Source of the DNA: Actinomycetes bacterium
GTDB lineage: Bacteria > Actinomycetota > Actinomycetes > Mycobacteriales > Mycobacteriaceae
Assembly (NCBI GenBank): GCA_023461275.1
Contig: JAEYMI010000004.1
Span: forward strand, 1 to 64,000
DNA length: 64,000 bases
Direction: 5' to 3'
Position numbers and translations under genes: made by a program. Numbering within the stretch: position 1 is the first letter of the stretch; the number at the start of each line of letters is the position of its first letter. Positions 16,920 to 25,262 of the stretch are shown one piece after another. The notes under the pieces are model-generated. The model was not told the DNA's origin. It ran no database searches and saw nothing but the letters and a program-made list of their open reading frames with translations.

Positions 16920-18932
16920 TCAGCTGGTTGGTCGTCGACGAGGAGACGCCGACCGACGGAACCGGACGAAGTAGTCGAGCGCTGTGGGGTCGTCGACGGT
17001 GTCCACGCCGGTCACGCGCCCGAGCTCCCGTCCCTGGATCAGCCGCTTCACCGGCACCTCCAGCTTCTTGCCGGTACGTGTGTGCGGAATGGCGGGCACC
17101 GCGATGATGTCATCGGGGACATGGCGAGGCGAGGCGTCGGTGGCGATGGCCTCGACGATTCGTGCGTGTAACGCGCCGTCGAGTTCCGTGTCGTCGGAGA
17201 GGACCACGAACAACGGCATCCAGTATGAATCGTCATCGAGTTCTGCCCCGATCACCAAGGATTCGCGGATCTGCGGAAGGCTCTCCACCACGTCGTAGAT
17301 GTCGGCACTGCCCAGGCGCACACCTTGGCGGTTGAGGGTGGCGTCGGATCGACCCGAGATGATGACGCCACCACGTTTGGTGACGGTGATCCAGTCGCCG
17401 TGTCGCCACACGCCGGGGAAGGTGTCGAAATAGGCGTCGCGGTAACGCTTTCCGTCGGAATCGTTCCAGAAGTAGATCGGCATCGATGGCATGGGTGTGG
17501 TGATCACCAACTCGCCGACCTCGTCGATCACCGGCTCGCCCTGCGCATTCCACGCATGCAGGTCGACGCCGAGCAACGGAGCCGAGATCTCACCGGCATA
17601 GACCGGCAAAGTCGGTGCGCCACCGACGAATCCGCTCACGACGTCGGTTCCGCCGCTGGTCGATGCGACCTGGATGTCGGCGCCGACATGATCGCGAACC
17701 CACTCCACACTCTGTGCCGGAAGAGGCGCGCCGGTGCATCCGATGGTGCGCAGCGCTGACAGGTCGTGCTCGGTGCCCGGGTGTACTCTAGCCTTCGCGC
17801 TGCCTGCCAAGTACCCCGGGCTGACACCGAGGACGGTGACGTCGTGGTCGGCGGCGATGCGCCACAGACGGTCGGGATCGGGGAATGCCGGGCTGCCGTC
17901 GTAGGTCACGATGGTGGCACCTACCAGAAGGCCCGATGCCACCATGTTCCACATCATCCAATTGGTGGTGGTGTACCAGAAGAACCGCTCACCCGAGCCC
18001 AGATCATTGTGCAGGCCAAGGAGTTTGAGATGGTCGAGGAGGACTCCGCCGTGGGAGTGGACGATGCCCTTCGGTATCCCCGTGGTGCCGGAGGAGAACA
18101 GGACCCACAGTGGGTCGTTGAACTCCACCCGGGTGAACTCGGGCTCCGCGGGTTCAGCGGTCACCACAGCCCAGTCGGATTCTCCCGCAGCGCGATTCGC
18201 GGTATCCCAGATCCCAACGGTCGGCACGCGCAGCACCGCGCGCACCGAGTCGATGGACGCGGCCAGTTCAGTGACCTCGGCACGCCGATCGTAGAGCTTG
18301 CCGTTCCACTGGTAACCGTCCGACGCGATGAGGACCGTCGGCTCGAGTTGTCCGAGCCGGGCCCGTGCACCGGCGGCACCGTAATCCTGACCGCATGCCG
18401 ACCAGATCGCACCGATACTCGTCGTCGCCAAAAGGCCGACCAGAGCGGGTAGCGAGTTCGGCAGATACCCGGCCACCCGATCGCCCCGTCGGACCCCGTT
18501 GTCGAGCAGCCACCGCTGCACCGCCCCGACCATGCCGCGCAACGTATCCCACGACACCTGTGCCGATTGGCCCGCTTCGTCGAGAGCGATCACCGCGGTC
18601 TCGGGCCCACGCCGGCGCAGCGCGTGCTCGGCGTAGTTCAGATGCATACCCGGAAACCATCGCGCGCCCGGCATGGTGGCGTCGGGCAACACGCTCGCGG
18701 CGTCGTCGCTCGGAAGATCGTCGGCCAGCACATCGAAGTACGAGGCCACGGCCCACCAGAAACCCGATGGTTCCTGCACCGAGTACCGCCACAGGTCGAC
18801 GTAGGCGGGCAGGCTGCGCCCGATACGGTCCGCCACGAACGCGGTGAACTCAGTCAGGCGCGACGTGCGCGCTCGTGCCGGATCGGGTTCCCAGATCGGT
18901 GCCGCGGTCTGGTCGACGACGTCGACGGTCAT
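16920..18932 (-). CDS. Acetoacetate-CoA ligase
   Basis: Encodes 670 residues of the acyl-activating (ANL) superfamily, full length for acetoacetyl-CoA synthetase. It has the N-terminal ACAS-type extension, the P-loop motif LFSSGTTGIPKGIVHSHGG, and the C-terminal segments GRSDATLNRQGVRLGSADIYDVVE and HTRTGKKLEVPVKRLIQG, which carry the catalytic lysine region. It converts acetoacetate, ATP and CoA to acetoacetyl-CoA. The start at 18932 is fixed by GGAGAA upstream. It is the last gene of the minus-strand aromatic operon, so it may capture an acetoacetate-type end product of ring cleavage (inference). Confidence 0.9.
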   Translation of the reverse strand: MTVDVVDQTAAPIWEPDPARARTSRLTEFTAFVADRIGRSLPAYVDLWRYSVQEPSGFWWAVASYFDVLADDLPSDDAASVLPDATMPGARWFPGMHLNYAEHALRRRGPETAVIALDEAGQSAQVSWDTLRGMVGAVQRWLLDNGVRRGDRVAGYLPNSLPALVGLLATTSIGAIWSACGQDYGAAGARARLGQLEPTVLIASDGYQWNGKLYDRRAEVTELAASIDSVRAVLRVPTVGIWDTANRAAGESDWAVVTAEPAEPEFTRVEFNDPLWVLFSSGTTGIPKGIVHSHGGVLLDHLKLLGLHNDLGSGERFFWYTTTNWMMWNMVASGLLVGATIVTYDGSPAFPDPDRLWRIAADHDVTVLGVSPGYLAGSAKARVHPGTEHDLSALRTIGCTGAPLPAQSVEWVRDHVGADIQVASTSGGTDVVSGFVGGAPTLPVYAGEISAPLLGVDLHAWNAQGEPVIDEVGELVITTPMPSMPIYFWNDSDGKRYRDAYFDTFPGVWRHGDWITVTKRGGVIISGRSDATLNRQGVRLGSADIYDVVESLPQIRESLVIGAELDDDSYWMPLFVVLSDDTELDGALHARIVEAIATDASPRHVPDDIIAVPAIPHTRTGKKLEVPVKRLIQGRELGRVTGVDTVDDPTALDYFVRFRRSASPRRRPTS

Positions 18933-18994
18933 GGTGTTGTTCTCCTGGTGGCTACGGTTCTGTTGGTGGCCGCGGTGGTCAGCCGACGCGGTGG

Positions 18995-19918
18995 TCAGCC
19001 GGCGCTGTGCGCGCCGGTCATCAGTGCGGCGAGATCCTCGGGCATCAGGAACGACGGCGGAGGCGGCGGACCCCAGCTGAACAGGCCTTTGATGCCTTCG
19101 ACGGTCTCCGGCGTCCACAACTGATCGTCGACGATGGAGTCCATGTCGGAGTAGTACTCACTGAAGTTGCCGGCCGGGTCCTTGAGGTACCAGAAGAAGT
19201 TCGAGCCGGCATAGTGGCGGCCCAGGCCCCACACGTGCCGGTCCGGGTCGGCCTCCAGCATGCGCATCGCGCCGCGGCCGACGTCGTCGACGTCGTCGAC
19301 CTGCCACGAGGTGTGGTGCAGGAAGGTCAGCGGAGCCTGCTGGACCAGCACATTGTGGTGGTCGGTGGAGCACCGCATGAACGCGGCCAGGCCGGGCACT
19401 TCGTCGCTGATCTTGAAGCCGAGGCCGTGGGTGAAGAACCGTTGTGTCACAGCGTGATCGGTGCTCCCGATCACGGCGTGCCCGAGCTTGCGGGGCCGCA
19501 CGGCGTCGTCGCGGAGGACGCCCGGCGCGCGGCAGTTGTTGCGATCGATGCGGCCGGGACCGTTGTAGACAGGGGCTTCGGCGCGCGGCTGAGTGATGCG
19601 GGGCTGCACCTCGACCGTGGCATGCAGGCTGGTGGCCACTTCGATGGCCGACACGCCGGTGGCGGTGCGCTCGAACTGGATTCCGAGTCCGGACAGGTTG
19701 TGCGCGATGCGCTCGATGTCGTCGGGGTGATCGGCACCCACCACCAGCGCGACGAGTCGTCGGGTGGGGGTTTCGACGATCCGGAGCTGGCGGCCGCCGT
19801 CGGTGGTGGAAAACCAGCCGTCGGCCTCCGCCGTAAGACCGAATTCGGTGTAGTAAGAGGCTGTTTCGGCCACGTTGGGTACGCCGATCGTGATCGACGC
19901 GAGGCGATGAAGAGACAT
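18995..19918 (-). CDS. VOC-family extradiol ring-cleavage dioxygenase
   Basis: Encodes 307 residues with two vicinal-oxygen-chelate halves. The Fe(II) ligands expected for a type I extradiol dioxygenase are present in the second half: His147 (LGHAVIG), His201 or 202 (LHHTSW) and Glu254 (FSEYY). It would open a catechol-like ring produced by the hydroxylase encoded upstream. Length and architecture fit the two-domain BphC/HsaC type. AAAGGA precedes the start. The C-terminal PPPPPSF stretch is unusual and probably disordered. Confidence 0.88.
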   Translation of the reverse strand: MSLHRLASITIGVPNVAETASYYTEFGLTAEADGWFSTTDGGRQLRIVETPTRRLVALVVGADHPDDIERIAHNLSGLGIQFERTATGVSAIEVATSLHATVEVQPRITQPRAEAPVYNGPGRIDRNNCRAPGVLRDDAVRPRKLGHAVIGSTDHAVTQRFFTHGLGFKISDEVPGLAAFMRCSTDHHNVLVQQAPLTFLHHTSWQVDDVDDVGRGAMRMLEADPDRHVWGLGRHYAGSNFFWYLKDPAGNFSEYYSDMDSIVDDQLWTPETVEGIKGLFSWGPPPPPSFLMPEDLAALMTGAHSAG

Positions 19919-19948
19919 GGGAGTGGTCCTTTTGGATGATGTCGAAGA

Positions 19949-20812
19949 TCAGGAAGCGGCGACGAAACTCTGGTGGAGTTCGCCGATTCCGGTGATGGAG
20001 CTGTCGAGTCGTTCGCCGGGCTGCAGGAAGCGTTTGGGGGTGCGTCCGGCGCCGACGCCGGCGGGTGTGCCGGTGAAGATCACGTCGCCCGGATAGAGCG
20101 TGACGTTGCGCGACAGTTCGGCGACGAGCCGGGCGACCGGGAAGATGAGATCGCCGGTGCGGCCCTTCTGCATGCTCTCGCCGTCGATGCTGCAGCCGAT
20201 TTCGAGATCGTCGGGATCGTTCACCTCGTCCGGGGTCACCAGCCACGGGCCCTGCGGGGAGAAGCCGGGAAACGACTTACCCAGCCCGAATTGAGGTGCG
20301 GGACCGCGTAATTGCGAGACGCGCTCGGAAATGTCCTGTCCGACGGTGAGTCCGGCCACGTGATCCCAGGCGTCGGCCTCGTCGACGTTGATCGCCTCGC
20401 GCCCGATGATGACGACGAGTTCGACCTCCCAGTCCACTGCGCCGCCGTCGGGGATCACGACGGTGGTGTCGGGTCCGGAGAAGCTCGACACGTACTTGGT
20501 GAACACCGGCGGCAGGTTCTCCGGCGGTTCGAATCCGGATTCGGCGGCGTGCTCGTCGTAGTTGAGGCCGACGGCGAACACTTGGCGCGGCGCAGGGGAG
20601 GGGGCGCCCAGGGCCGTGCGGTCAATGGCCTCGCCCGGCGCGTCGTCGGAAACGCTTTGTGCCCAAGCGGTTACGGCGGACCACTGGAGGTAGATGGAGG
20701 TGAGGTCGGGGCCGAAGCGTCCGTCGCTGGCGGTGGCGATGTCGATGCCGCGTTCGGCTCCGGGCTCGCCGAGGACGAGGGTGGCTCGATCATGCAAGTT
20801 GGCGATACGCAT
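19949..20812 (-). CDS. Fumarylacetoacetate hydrolase family protein
   Basis: Encodes 287 residues. The family core is clear: FAVGLNYDEHAAE, the PPVFTKYVSSFSGPD block, the metal-binding DWEVELVVIIGREA segment (E-X-E type), and the C-terminal GDVIFTGTPAGVG. Members hydrolyse or decarboxylate beta-diketo acids formed after ring cleavage. The gene lies between the hydroxylase and the dioxygenase in the same operon, consistent with processing of the cleavage product. The ribosome site before ATG 20812 is weak. Confidence 0.9.
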   Translation of the reverse strand: MRIANLHDRATLVLGEPGAERGIDIATASDGRFGPDLTSIYLQWSAVTAWAQSVSDDAPGEAIDRTALGAPSPAPRQVFAVGLNYDEHAAESGFEPPENLPPVFTKYVSSFSGPDTTVVIPDGGAVDWEVELVVIIGREAINVDEADAWDHVAGLTVGQDISERVSQLRGPAPQFGLGKSFPGFSPQGPWLVTPDEVNDPDDLEIGCSIDGESMQKGRTGDLIFPVARLVAELSRNVTLYPGDVIFTGTPAGVGAGRTPKRFLQPGERLDSSITGIGELHQSFVAAS

Positions 20813-20858
20813 GTGCTGGTTACTTTCTGAGGTTAAAGGTGTTGGTCAGCTTGGGAAT

Positions 20859-22061
20859 TCAGACCATCGGGGTGATGGGTGTGTCGACGCCGAGAAGTGC
20901 CTTGCCGTAGACCTCGTAGCTGACCGCTGGTGCGACGATCGCGTGGCGCGCCGCGGTGGCCGAGTCGCGCCAGATCCGTTGCAGCGGGCACACATCGGCG
21001 AAGGAACCGGCGCCGTGGGCGGACAGCAGAATGTCGATGGCGCGGGTGATGCATTCGGCGACGTAGCCGGTGTCGGAACGAACGCGGGCGCGCGCCAGAT
21101 AGTCGGGGTACTCGTTGCGTGCGGCTGCCTCGTCGATGTCGGCGGCGGCCCGGAACGCGTGGAGGTGAGCGGTGTCGATGAGGCGCGCGGCCTCGGCGAT
21201 CTGCAACTGGAATGCCGTCGACTCACTCTGTGCGGTGAAGAAGGTATACGAGATCGGCTTCTTGCTCGCCTTGGAGATCACGAAATCCAATGCAGCACGG
21301 CCCATTCCGAGCTGCGGTCCCACCAGCACGAGCGCGAGGACCGGCAGGAGTGCGCTACGGTAGAGCGCTTCGTCGGTGTGCGGGGTGGGGTAGTCGCCGC
21401 CGATCGCCGGCGGCACACTGATCACGCGATGGTCGGGGACGAAGACGTCGTCGGCGATCAGGCAGTTGCTCCCGGACGAGCGCATGCCCGCGACGAACCA
21501 CGTTTCTTCGAATCCCATGTCCGAGCGCGGGATCAGCGCGCATCCCTGGTCCACCACGTTGCCCTGCTCGTCGGTGATGGGGATTCCCATGACGGCCCAG
21601 GTGCAGTGGTAGGAGCCGGAGTTGTAGTACCACTTGCCGGAGACGCGGTAACCGCCGTCGACCTTGCGGGTTTGCGCGGTGGGTGCCAGCACGCCGGATA
21701 CCCGCGCGTCGGGGTCGGCGCCGAAGACGTCATCCTGCGCTTGCTGGCCCATGAGGCCGACGAGCCAGTTGCAGACGTTGGTCAGTGTCAGGACCCAGGC
21801 GGTGCCGCCGTCGGCTTCGGCGACCGCCGCGGACACCTCGAGCATGGTGCGCATGGAGGTCTCGTATCCGCCGTAGCGCTTGGGGATGGCGATCTTGAAC
21901 AGGCCCGCGTCTTTTATCGCTGTGATGCTCTCCTCGACGACCCGACGATCCTTCTCGCCTTGCGCGGCGTTCGCCGACAGCAGCGGCTTGAGTTCGCGGG
22001 CGCGCGCGACAATCTCTGCGGCGGAGGGTGTTTCGGTGCGGGGCTCGGCGGTGGTGGTCAT
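20859..22061 (-). CDS. HsaA-like flavin-dependent hydroxylase (acyl-CoA dehydrogenase fold)
   Basis: Encodes 400 residues of the group D two-component monooxygenases (HsaA/HpaB-like), which share the acyl-CoA dehydrogenase fold. The landmarks are an N-terminal helical domain (IPKRYGGYETSMRTMLEVSAAVAEADGGTAWV), the WYYNSGSYHCTWAVMG strand region, a GMRSSGSNCLIADDVFVPDHRV block, and a C-terminal helical bundle with LLSAHGAGSF. It hydroxylates a phenolic ring using FADH2 or FMNH2 from the reductase encoded just upstream. The start at 22061 lies behind a GA-rich leader; a longer frame upstream overlaps the reductase gene and is rejected. Confidence 0.88.
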   Translation of the reverse strand: MTTTAEPRTETPSAAEIVARARELKPLLSANAAQGEKDRRVVEESITAIKDAGLFKIAIPKRYGGYETSMRTMLEVSAAVAEADGGTAWVLTLTNVCNWLVGLMGQQAQDDVFGADPDARVSGVLAPTAQTRKVDGGYRVSGKWYYNSGSYHCTWAVMGIPITDEQGNVVDQGCALIPRSDMGFEETWFVAGMRSSGSNCLIADDVFVPDHRVISVPPAIGGDYPTPHTDEALYRSALLPVLALVLVGPQLGMGRAALDFVISKASKKPISYTFFTAQSESTAFQLQIAEAARLIDTAHLHAFRAAADIDEAAARNEYPDYLARARVRSDTGYVAECITRAIDILLSAHGAGSFADVCPLQRIWRDSATAARHAIVAPAVSYEVYGKALLGVDTPITPMV

Positions 22062-22141
22062 TGGTTTTCTCTTTCTCTCTAGGGCTGTTGGCAAGTAGGT
22101 ATGGGATTGGCAAGTGGGGGTGGGAAAGTCGCGGTGGCAGG

Positions 22142-22660
22142 TCAGCTCGCGCACGCAGCGAGCTGATCGAGGATCGCCGGGCGGCGACGTTCGACGAAGC
22201 GTGAGTGCGTGCCAAAAGTGCGGTGTCCGTAGACAAGTGGGGGTCGTTGGGCCGACGCCGCCGTGCGGACCGCGCCGATCAGGAGGAGGTGATCGCCGGC
22301 CTCCACAGTGCGCCACAGATCGCAGGCCGCCCAGCCGGCGACGTCGTCGAGTCGCGGTAATCCGTCACTCATCGACCAGGGCGCCTGCGCGAAGCGGTCC
22401 TCACTGCGGGATGCGAAGGTCAACGCGACGTCGTCTTGGCTTGCGCTGAGGACGTTGACCCCGAAGCGTCCCGAGGTGCGGATGCGGGTGAGCAGGCTGG
22501 ATCGGCGGTCGAGGGCGATCGACAGCAGCGCCGGCCGCAGCGAGAGGGACGCGAGCGAACTCACCGTCGCGCCGTGGGGGTCGTCGCCGGCAGCGGCCGT
22601 GACGACTGTGACCGGTGCGCAGACCCCGGCCATCAGATCTCGGAAGTGTTGGTCGAGCAT
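22142..22660 (-). CDS. Flavin reductase of two-component monooxygenase
   Basis: Encodes 172 residues of the flavin reductase-like/HpaC-HsaB family: HFRDLMAGVCAPVTVVTA, the flavin-binding GATVSSLASLSLRPALLSIALD, and GRFGVNVL. It reduces free flavin with NADH for the hydroxylase downstream. The start is ATG 22660 because GGAGG stands five bases before it; a GTG 12 bases upstream coincides with the ribosome site. It is the first gene of the catabolic operon, and its upstream region carries two operator-like sites. Confidence 0.9.
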   Translation of the reverse strand: MLDQHFRDLMAGVCAPVTVVTAAAGDDPHGATVSSLASLSLRPALLSIALDRRSSLLTRIRTSGRFGVNVLSASQDDVALTFASRSEDRFAQAPWSMSDGLPRLDDVAGWAACDLWRTVEAGDHLLLIGAVRTAASAQRPPLVYGHRTFGTHSRFVERRRPAILDQLAACAS

Positions 22661-22697
22661 TCGATCCTCCACGGAACGTTCGGACCCGCCGATCCGA

Positions 22698-22714
22698 AAT
22701 GATCATGATTAATT
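22698..22714. promoter_or_regulatory. Candidate GntR operator 1
   Basis: AATGATCATGATTAATT is an AT-rich site carrying the core GATCATGAT. It lies 38 bases upstream of the flavin reductase start, in DNA otherwise rich in GC. The same core recurs in inverse orientation at 22772-22780. Confidence 0.6.
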
Positions 22715-22768
22715 GCGTAGATCACAGAGTGGAGGAGATGTGACCTAGCTGTCAATAGTCATTTCGAA

Positions 22769-22784
22769 AAAATCATGATCAATT
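22769..22784. promoter_or_regulatory. Candidate GntR operator 2
   Basis: AAAATCATGATCAATT contains ATCATGATC, the reverse complement of the core in operator 1, about 70 bases away. Two copies between a GntR-family regulator and the operon it precedes support repression of the catabolic promoter by that regulator (inference). Confidence 0.6.
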
Positions 22785-22844
22785 AAGGGAGGCTGGGTTG
22801 CGGGTCGTCGACGCGGGGAGATCGCGCACGCTGACCTGCGAGGA

Positions 22845-23678
22845 TCAGCTCTCCGACGGTGCGCGCAGGATGATCGTCGGATCGGTGCGACGCAGGGCGT
22901 CGACTGCGGCCGGTGCGTCGTGTGTCCTGAGCGCCGTGACGAGATCCGCGCAGAAGACCACCATGCTGTCCAGGTGAAGCATGGGGGCGGTGCCGTTCTC
23001 GGTGTCGATGGCATTGAGGCGTGCGCGCAGGTGTGAGGTGCCGACGTCCATGATCGACAGGTAGAGGCTGTTGAGCAGTTGATTGCTTCCGATGCCTGCG
23101 AAGTATTCGTGCACATTCCATGCGGCCCAAACGAATTCGGAGACGTCGCGAGATTCACGCGATTCGCGCAGGACGTCCATGAGTCGGTCGAGGGTGGCCT
23201 TATCGTCGGCGGTGATCCGGGCCAGCGCCTCGTCGACGAGGAGCGGCGCCAACGCGTCCCGGATCTGAATGGACTCGGTCAGCGCCGATCGGTCCGCGGC
23301 GGCCTCCCGGAACCAGCCGTTCATGCGGGACAGGGGGGACGGGTCCTTGGCGAAGATCCCGCCGCCCGGACCTGGGCGTGAGGAGATCACGCCACGCTCG
23401 AGGGCCAGCTTGATGGCCTCGTTCACCGTGCCCACCGACACCGCGCAGAGCTTGCGAATGTCGTCCTTGCTGCCGATACGCTCACCGGGCCCGGCGCCGG
23501 CCGCGATGAGGGCGATGCGGTCGGCGGCGGCCTCGGCGCGCGAGACGTTGCCGGGGGTGGTGCTGCCGGGCAGGTCCAGTGTGCCGGCCGCCAGGCGCCA
23601 GGTGCCGGGGGAGTAGGCGGGGACGTCCGGTGACTCGACGACCGACCCGCCACCGGTTGGCGTGGGATCGTCGGTCAT
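22845..23678 (-). CDS. FadR/GntR-family transcriptional regulator
   Basis: Encodes 277 residues. A winged helix lies at about residues 50-115 with the GntR recognition segment (IRKLCAVSVGTVNEAIKLALERGVISSRPGPGGGIF). A C-terminal FCD-type helical effector domain follows (RDALAPLLVDEALARI, WNVHEYFAGIGSNQLLNSLY). It is transcribed in the same direction as the catabolic operon and lies just upstream of it, with the two operator-like sites between. GGGAAAG precedes the start. It probably responds to an aromatic-acid or ring-cleavage intermediate (inference). Confidence 0.88.
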   Translation of the reverse strand: MTDDPTPTGGGSVVESPDVPAYSPGTWRLAAGTLDLPGSTTPGNVSRAEAAADRIALIAAGAGPGERIGSKDDIRKLCAVSVGTVNEAIKLALERGVISSRPGPGGGIFAKDPSPLSRMNGWFREAAADRSALTESIQIRDALAPLLVDEALARITADDKATLDRLMDVLRESRESRDVSEFVWAAWNVHEYFAGIGSNQLLNSLYLSIMDVGTSHLRARLNAIDTENGTAPMLHLDSMVVFCADLVTALRTHDAPAAVDALRRTDPTIILRAPSES

Positions 23679-23721
23679 GGCTTTCCCTTCGGCGGATCGC
23701 GCGGGCGTGGCACCTGTGACG

Positions 23722-24201
23722 TTACCGCGTGGGCGGGTCTGTCTCCTTCAAGGAATCGATCATGGCCTGCAGCGCGCGGAAGGTCGCTCGCTGGTCGCGT
23801 TCGCTGAGGCCGGCGAGCATCTTCTCCTCGATCGACCGGACCGCGACGGTCGCTCGACGCAGGTTCTTGCGTCCTTGATCAGTCAGTGTGGCGGGCAAGA
23901 CTTTTCCCACCGGTGCCGTCGCCGGCCGGACCACATCGCCGTCGCGTTCGAGCGTTTGGAGCAGCACGTTCATGGACTGTCGCGTGACAAAGACACCGCG
24001 GGCCAGCTCTGAACTGGACAGGCCCGGCCGCTGGGCGAGCAGTTCCAGGCATGAGTAGCGGGTGACGGTCATGCCGAGCGGTCGGAGGGTCTCTTCCATC
24101 GCGCCGCGCAGGGTGGTTGCCGCTTCCTTGAGTAGGTACCCCATCGAGGTTTCCAGGTCGACGCCCCGGTTCGACGCTGCTGCCACCTCACCTTGACTCA
24201 T
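23722..24201 (-). CDS. MarR-family transcriptional regulator
   Basis: Encodes 159 residues with the MarR winged helix (RYSCLELLAQRPGLSSSELARGVFVTRQSMNVLLQTLERDGDVVRP) and the basic wing ending in LTDQGRKNLRRA. The start is ATG 24201; an upstream ATG would place codons over the operator region. A perfect palindrome overlaps its own start codon, and a second lies nearer the divergent VOC gene, so it probably represses both genes. Confidence 0.9.
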   Translation of the reverse strand: MSQGEVAAASNRGVDLETSMGYLLKEAATTLRGAMEETLRPLGMTVTRYSCLELLAQRPGLSSSELARGVFVTRQSMNVLLQTLERDGDVVRPATAPVGKVLPATLTDQGRKNLRRATVAVRSIEEKMLAGLSERDQRATFRALQAMIDSLKETDPPTR

Positions 24202-24217
24202 GTCAGTATTCTGACAT
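24200..24217. promoter_or_regulatory. Perfect palindrome, likely MarR operator
   Basis: ATGTCAGTATTCTGACAT has arms ATGTCAG and CTGACAT around TATT. It overlaps the start codon of the MarR gene, as expected for autorepression. Confidence 0.7.
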
Positions 24218-24228
24218 AGCTTGGCCTG

Positions 24229-24244
24229 TGTCAACTAACTGACA
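24229..24244. promoter_or_regulatory. Second MarR-type dyad
   Basis: TGTCAACTAACTGACA has the same TGTCA / TGACA half-sites as the first palindrome with a six-base spacer. It lies 17 bases before the VOC gene start, so it is positioned to control that gene. Confidence 0.6.
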
Positions 24245-24260
24245 TACGACGAGGAGCATC

Positions 24261-24629
24261 ATGCCGGTCACCGGACCCGACTTCATTTCTCTGCAAACCC
24301 GCGACCTGTCGGCCGCGCAGGCGTTCTACGAGCGCTACCTCGGCTTGGTCCGCTCGCCGGCCGGGCCGCCGCACGCCGTCGTATTCGACACGAAGCCAAT
24401 CGTTTTCGCACTCCGAGACCTGATTCCGGGCACCGATCTCGACTCCGTCGCGCAACCAGGCATCGGCGCCGCAATCTGGCTGCACGCCACTGGAGTTCAA
24501 CAGATCCACGACGCGCTCGTCGCCGGCGGTCACACCATTGTGAACGCGCCGTTCGACGGACCGTTCGGGTTGACGTTCACCTTCGCTGACCTCGACGGCT
24601 ACCAGATCACGCTGCATGATCGGGCGTGA
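24261..24629 (+). CDS. VOC-family (glyoxalase/bleomycin-resistance-like) protein
   Basis: Encodes 122 residues, one VOC unit: FISLQTRDLSAAQAFYERYLGL at the N-terminus and FTFADLDGYQITLHDRA at the end. The usual third metal-ligand position is occupied by Tyr-Gln rather than a Glu. GAGGAG precedes the start. It is divergent from a MarR gene, with paired palindromes between, a layout typical of detoxification genes. The substrate is unknown. Confidence 0.88.
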   Translation: MPVTGPDFISLQTRDLSAAQAFYERYLGLVRSPAGPPHAVVFDTKPIVFALRDLIPGTDLDSVAQPGIGAAIWLHATGVQQIHDALVAGGHTIVNAPFDGPFGLTFTFADLDGYQITLHDRA

Positions 24630-24689
24630 GGGGAGCGGGCGGGCGAGTGCGGTGACGTGCGCTGTTCTTGCGAGGCGAGGCAATTAGCG

Positions 24690-25262
24690 TCAAAGACCTG
24701 GCGGACGATCGTTGGACCACAGCATCCACGTCTTGCCGCTCGCGGCGTCGGGGATGACACGGACCGTGCGTCGATACGTGTGCGTGCCATTGTCGTCGAT
24801 GGTGATCTGGTCGGTGGCGACGTAGTGAGACTCGCCCGGCAGTGCGTGGTTGAAGTGCGAGCACCAATCGCCGCATGCCTGTTGGATCGGGGATGGCTTC
24901 AACCCCGGGTACGCGGCGAGCTCCGATCGCCACTCAGCGCCTGGCACCGCGTACTCGAGGTTCACGAAGGTGCCGTCGCGTCCGCGGTTGACATCGAAAC
25001 GACGGTCGGTAGCCTGCGCCGGCATGTTGACATGCAACAGTGAGGCAGCTCGTTCTGCATTGTCGACGTCGGTCGAGCAAGCAATTCCGCTGAGCAGCAA
25101 CACAATTACGGTGACAGCCGCGCTGATACACCGATGGGCGGTCTGCCGGGTAGCTGAGATCGTTGCCACTTTCGTGATGCTTGAGTCGGATAGCGCAAGG
25201 GCCGGGCAACCAGGACGCTTGGACCGGCTACCGGGACCTGCTGCTTCTCTAACGATTTGCAT
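24690..25262 (-). CDS. Putative lipoprotein
   Basis: The reading frame from ATG 25262 gives 190 residues. An internal GTG at 25169 gives 159 residues and a better lipoprotein signal: a basic N-terminus, then AAVTVIVLLLSGIAC with the lipobox Cys. The mature part is about 130 residues with two cysteines (ACGDWCSHF) and a YRRTVRVIPD segment; no family is recognised. The longer start overlaps the end of the membrane-protein gene by 14 bases, so the two genes probably form one unit. Base composition is closer to the host than that of its partner. Confidence 0.65.
   Translation of the reverse strand: MQIVREAAGPGSRSKRPGCPALALSDSSITKVATISATRQTAHRCISAAVTVIVLLLSGIACSTDVDNAERAASLLHVNMPAQATDRRFDVNRGRDGTFVNLEYAVPGAEWRSELAAYPGLKPSPIQQACGDWCSHFNHALPGESHYVATDQITIDDNGTHTYRRTVRVIPDAASGKTWMLWSNDRPPGL

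Noticed and set aside
20694..22082. 462-codon frame on the plus strand
   Set aside because: Shadow of the HsaA-like hydroxylase gene, made long by high GC.
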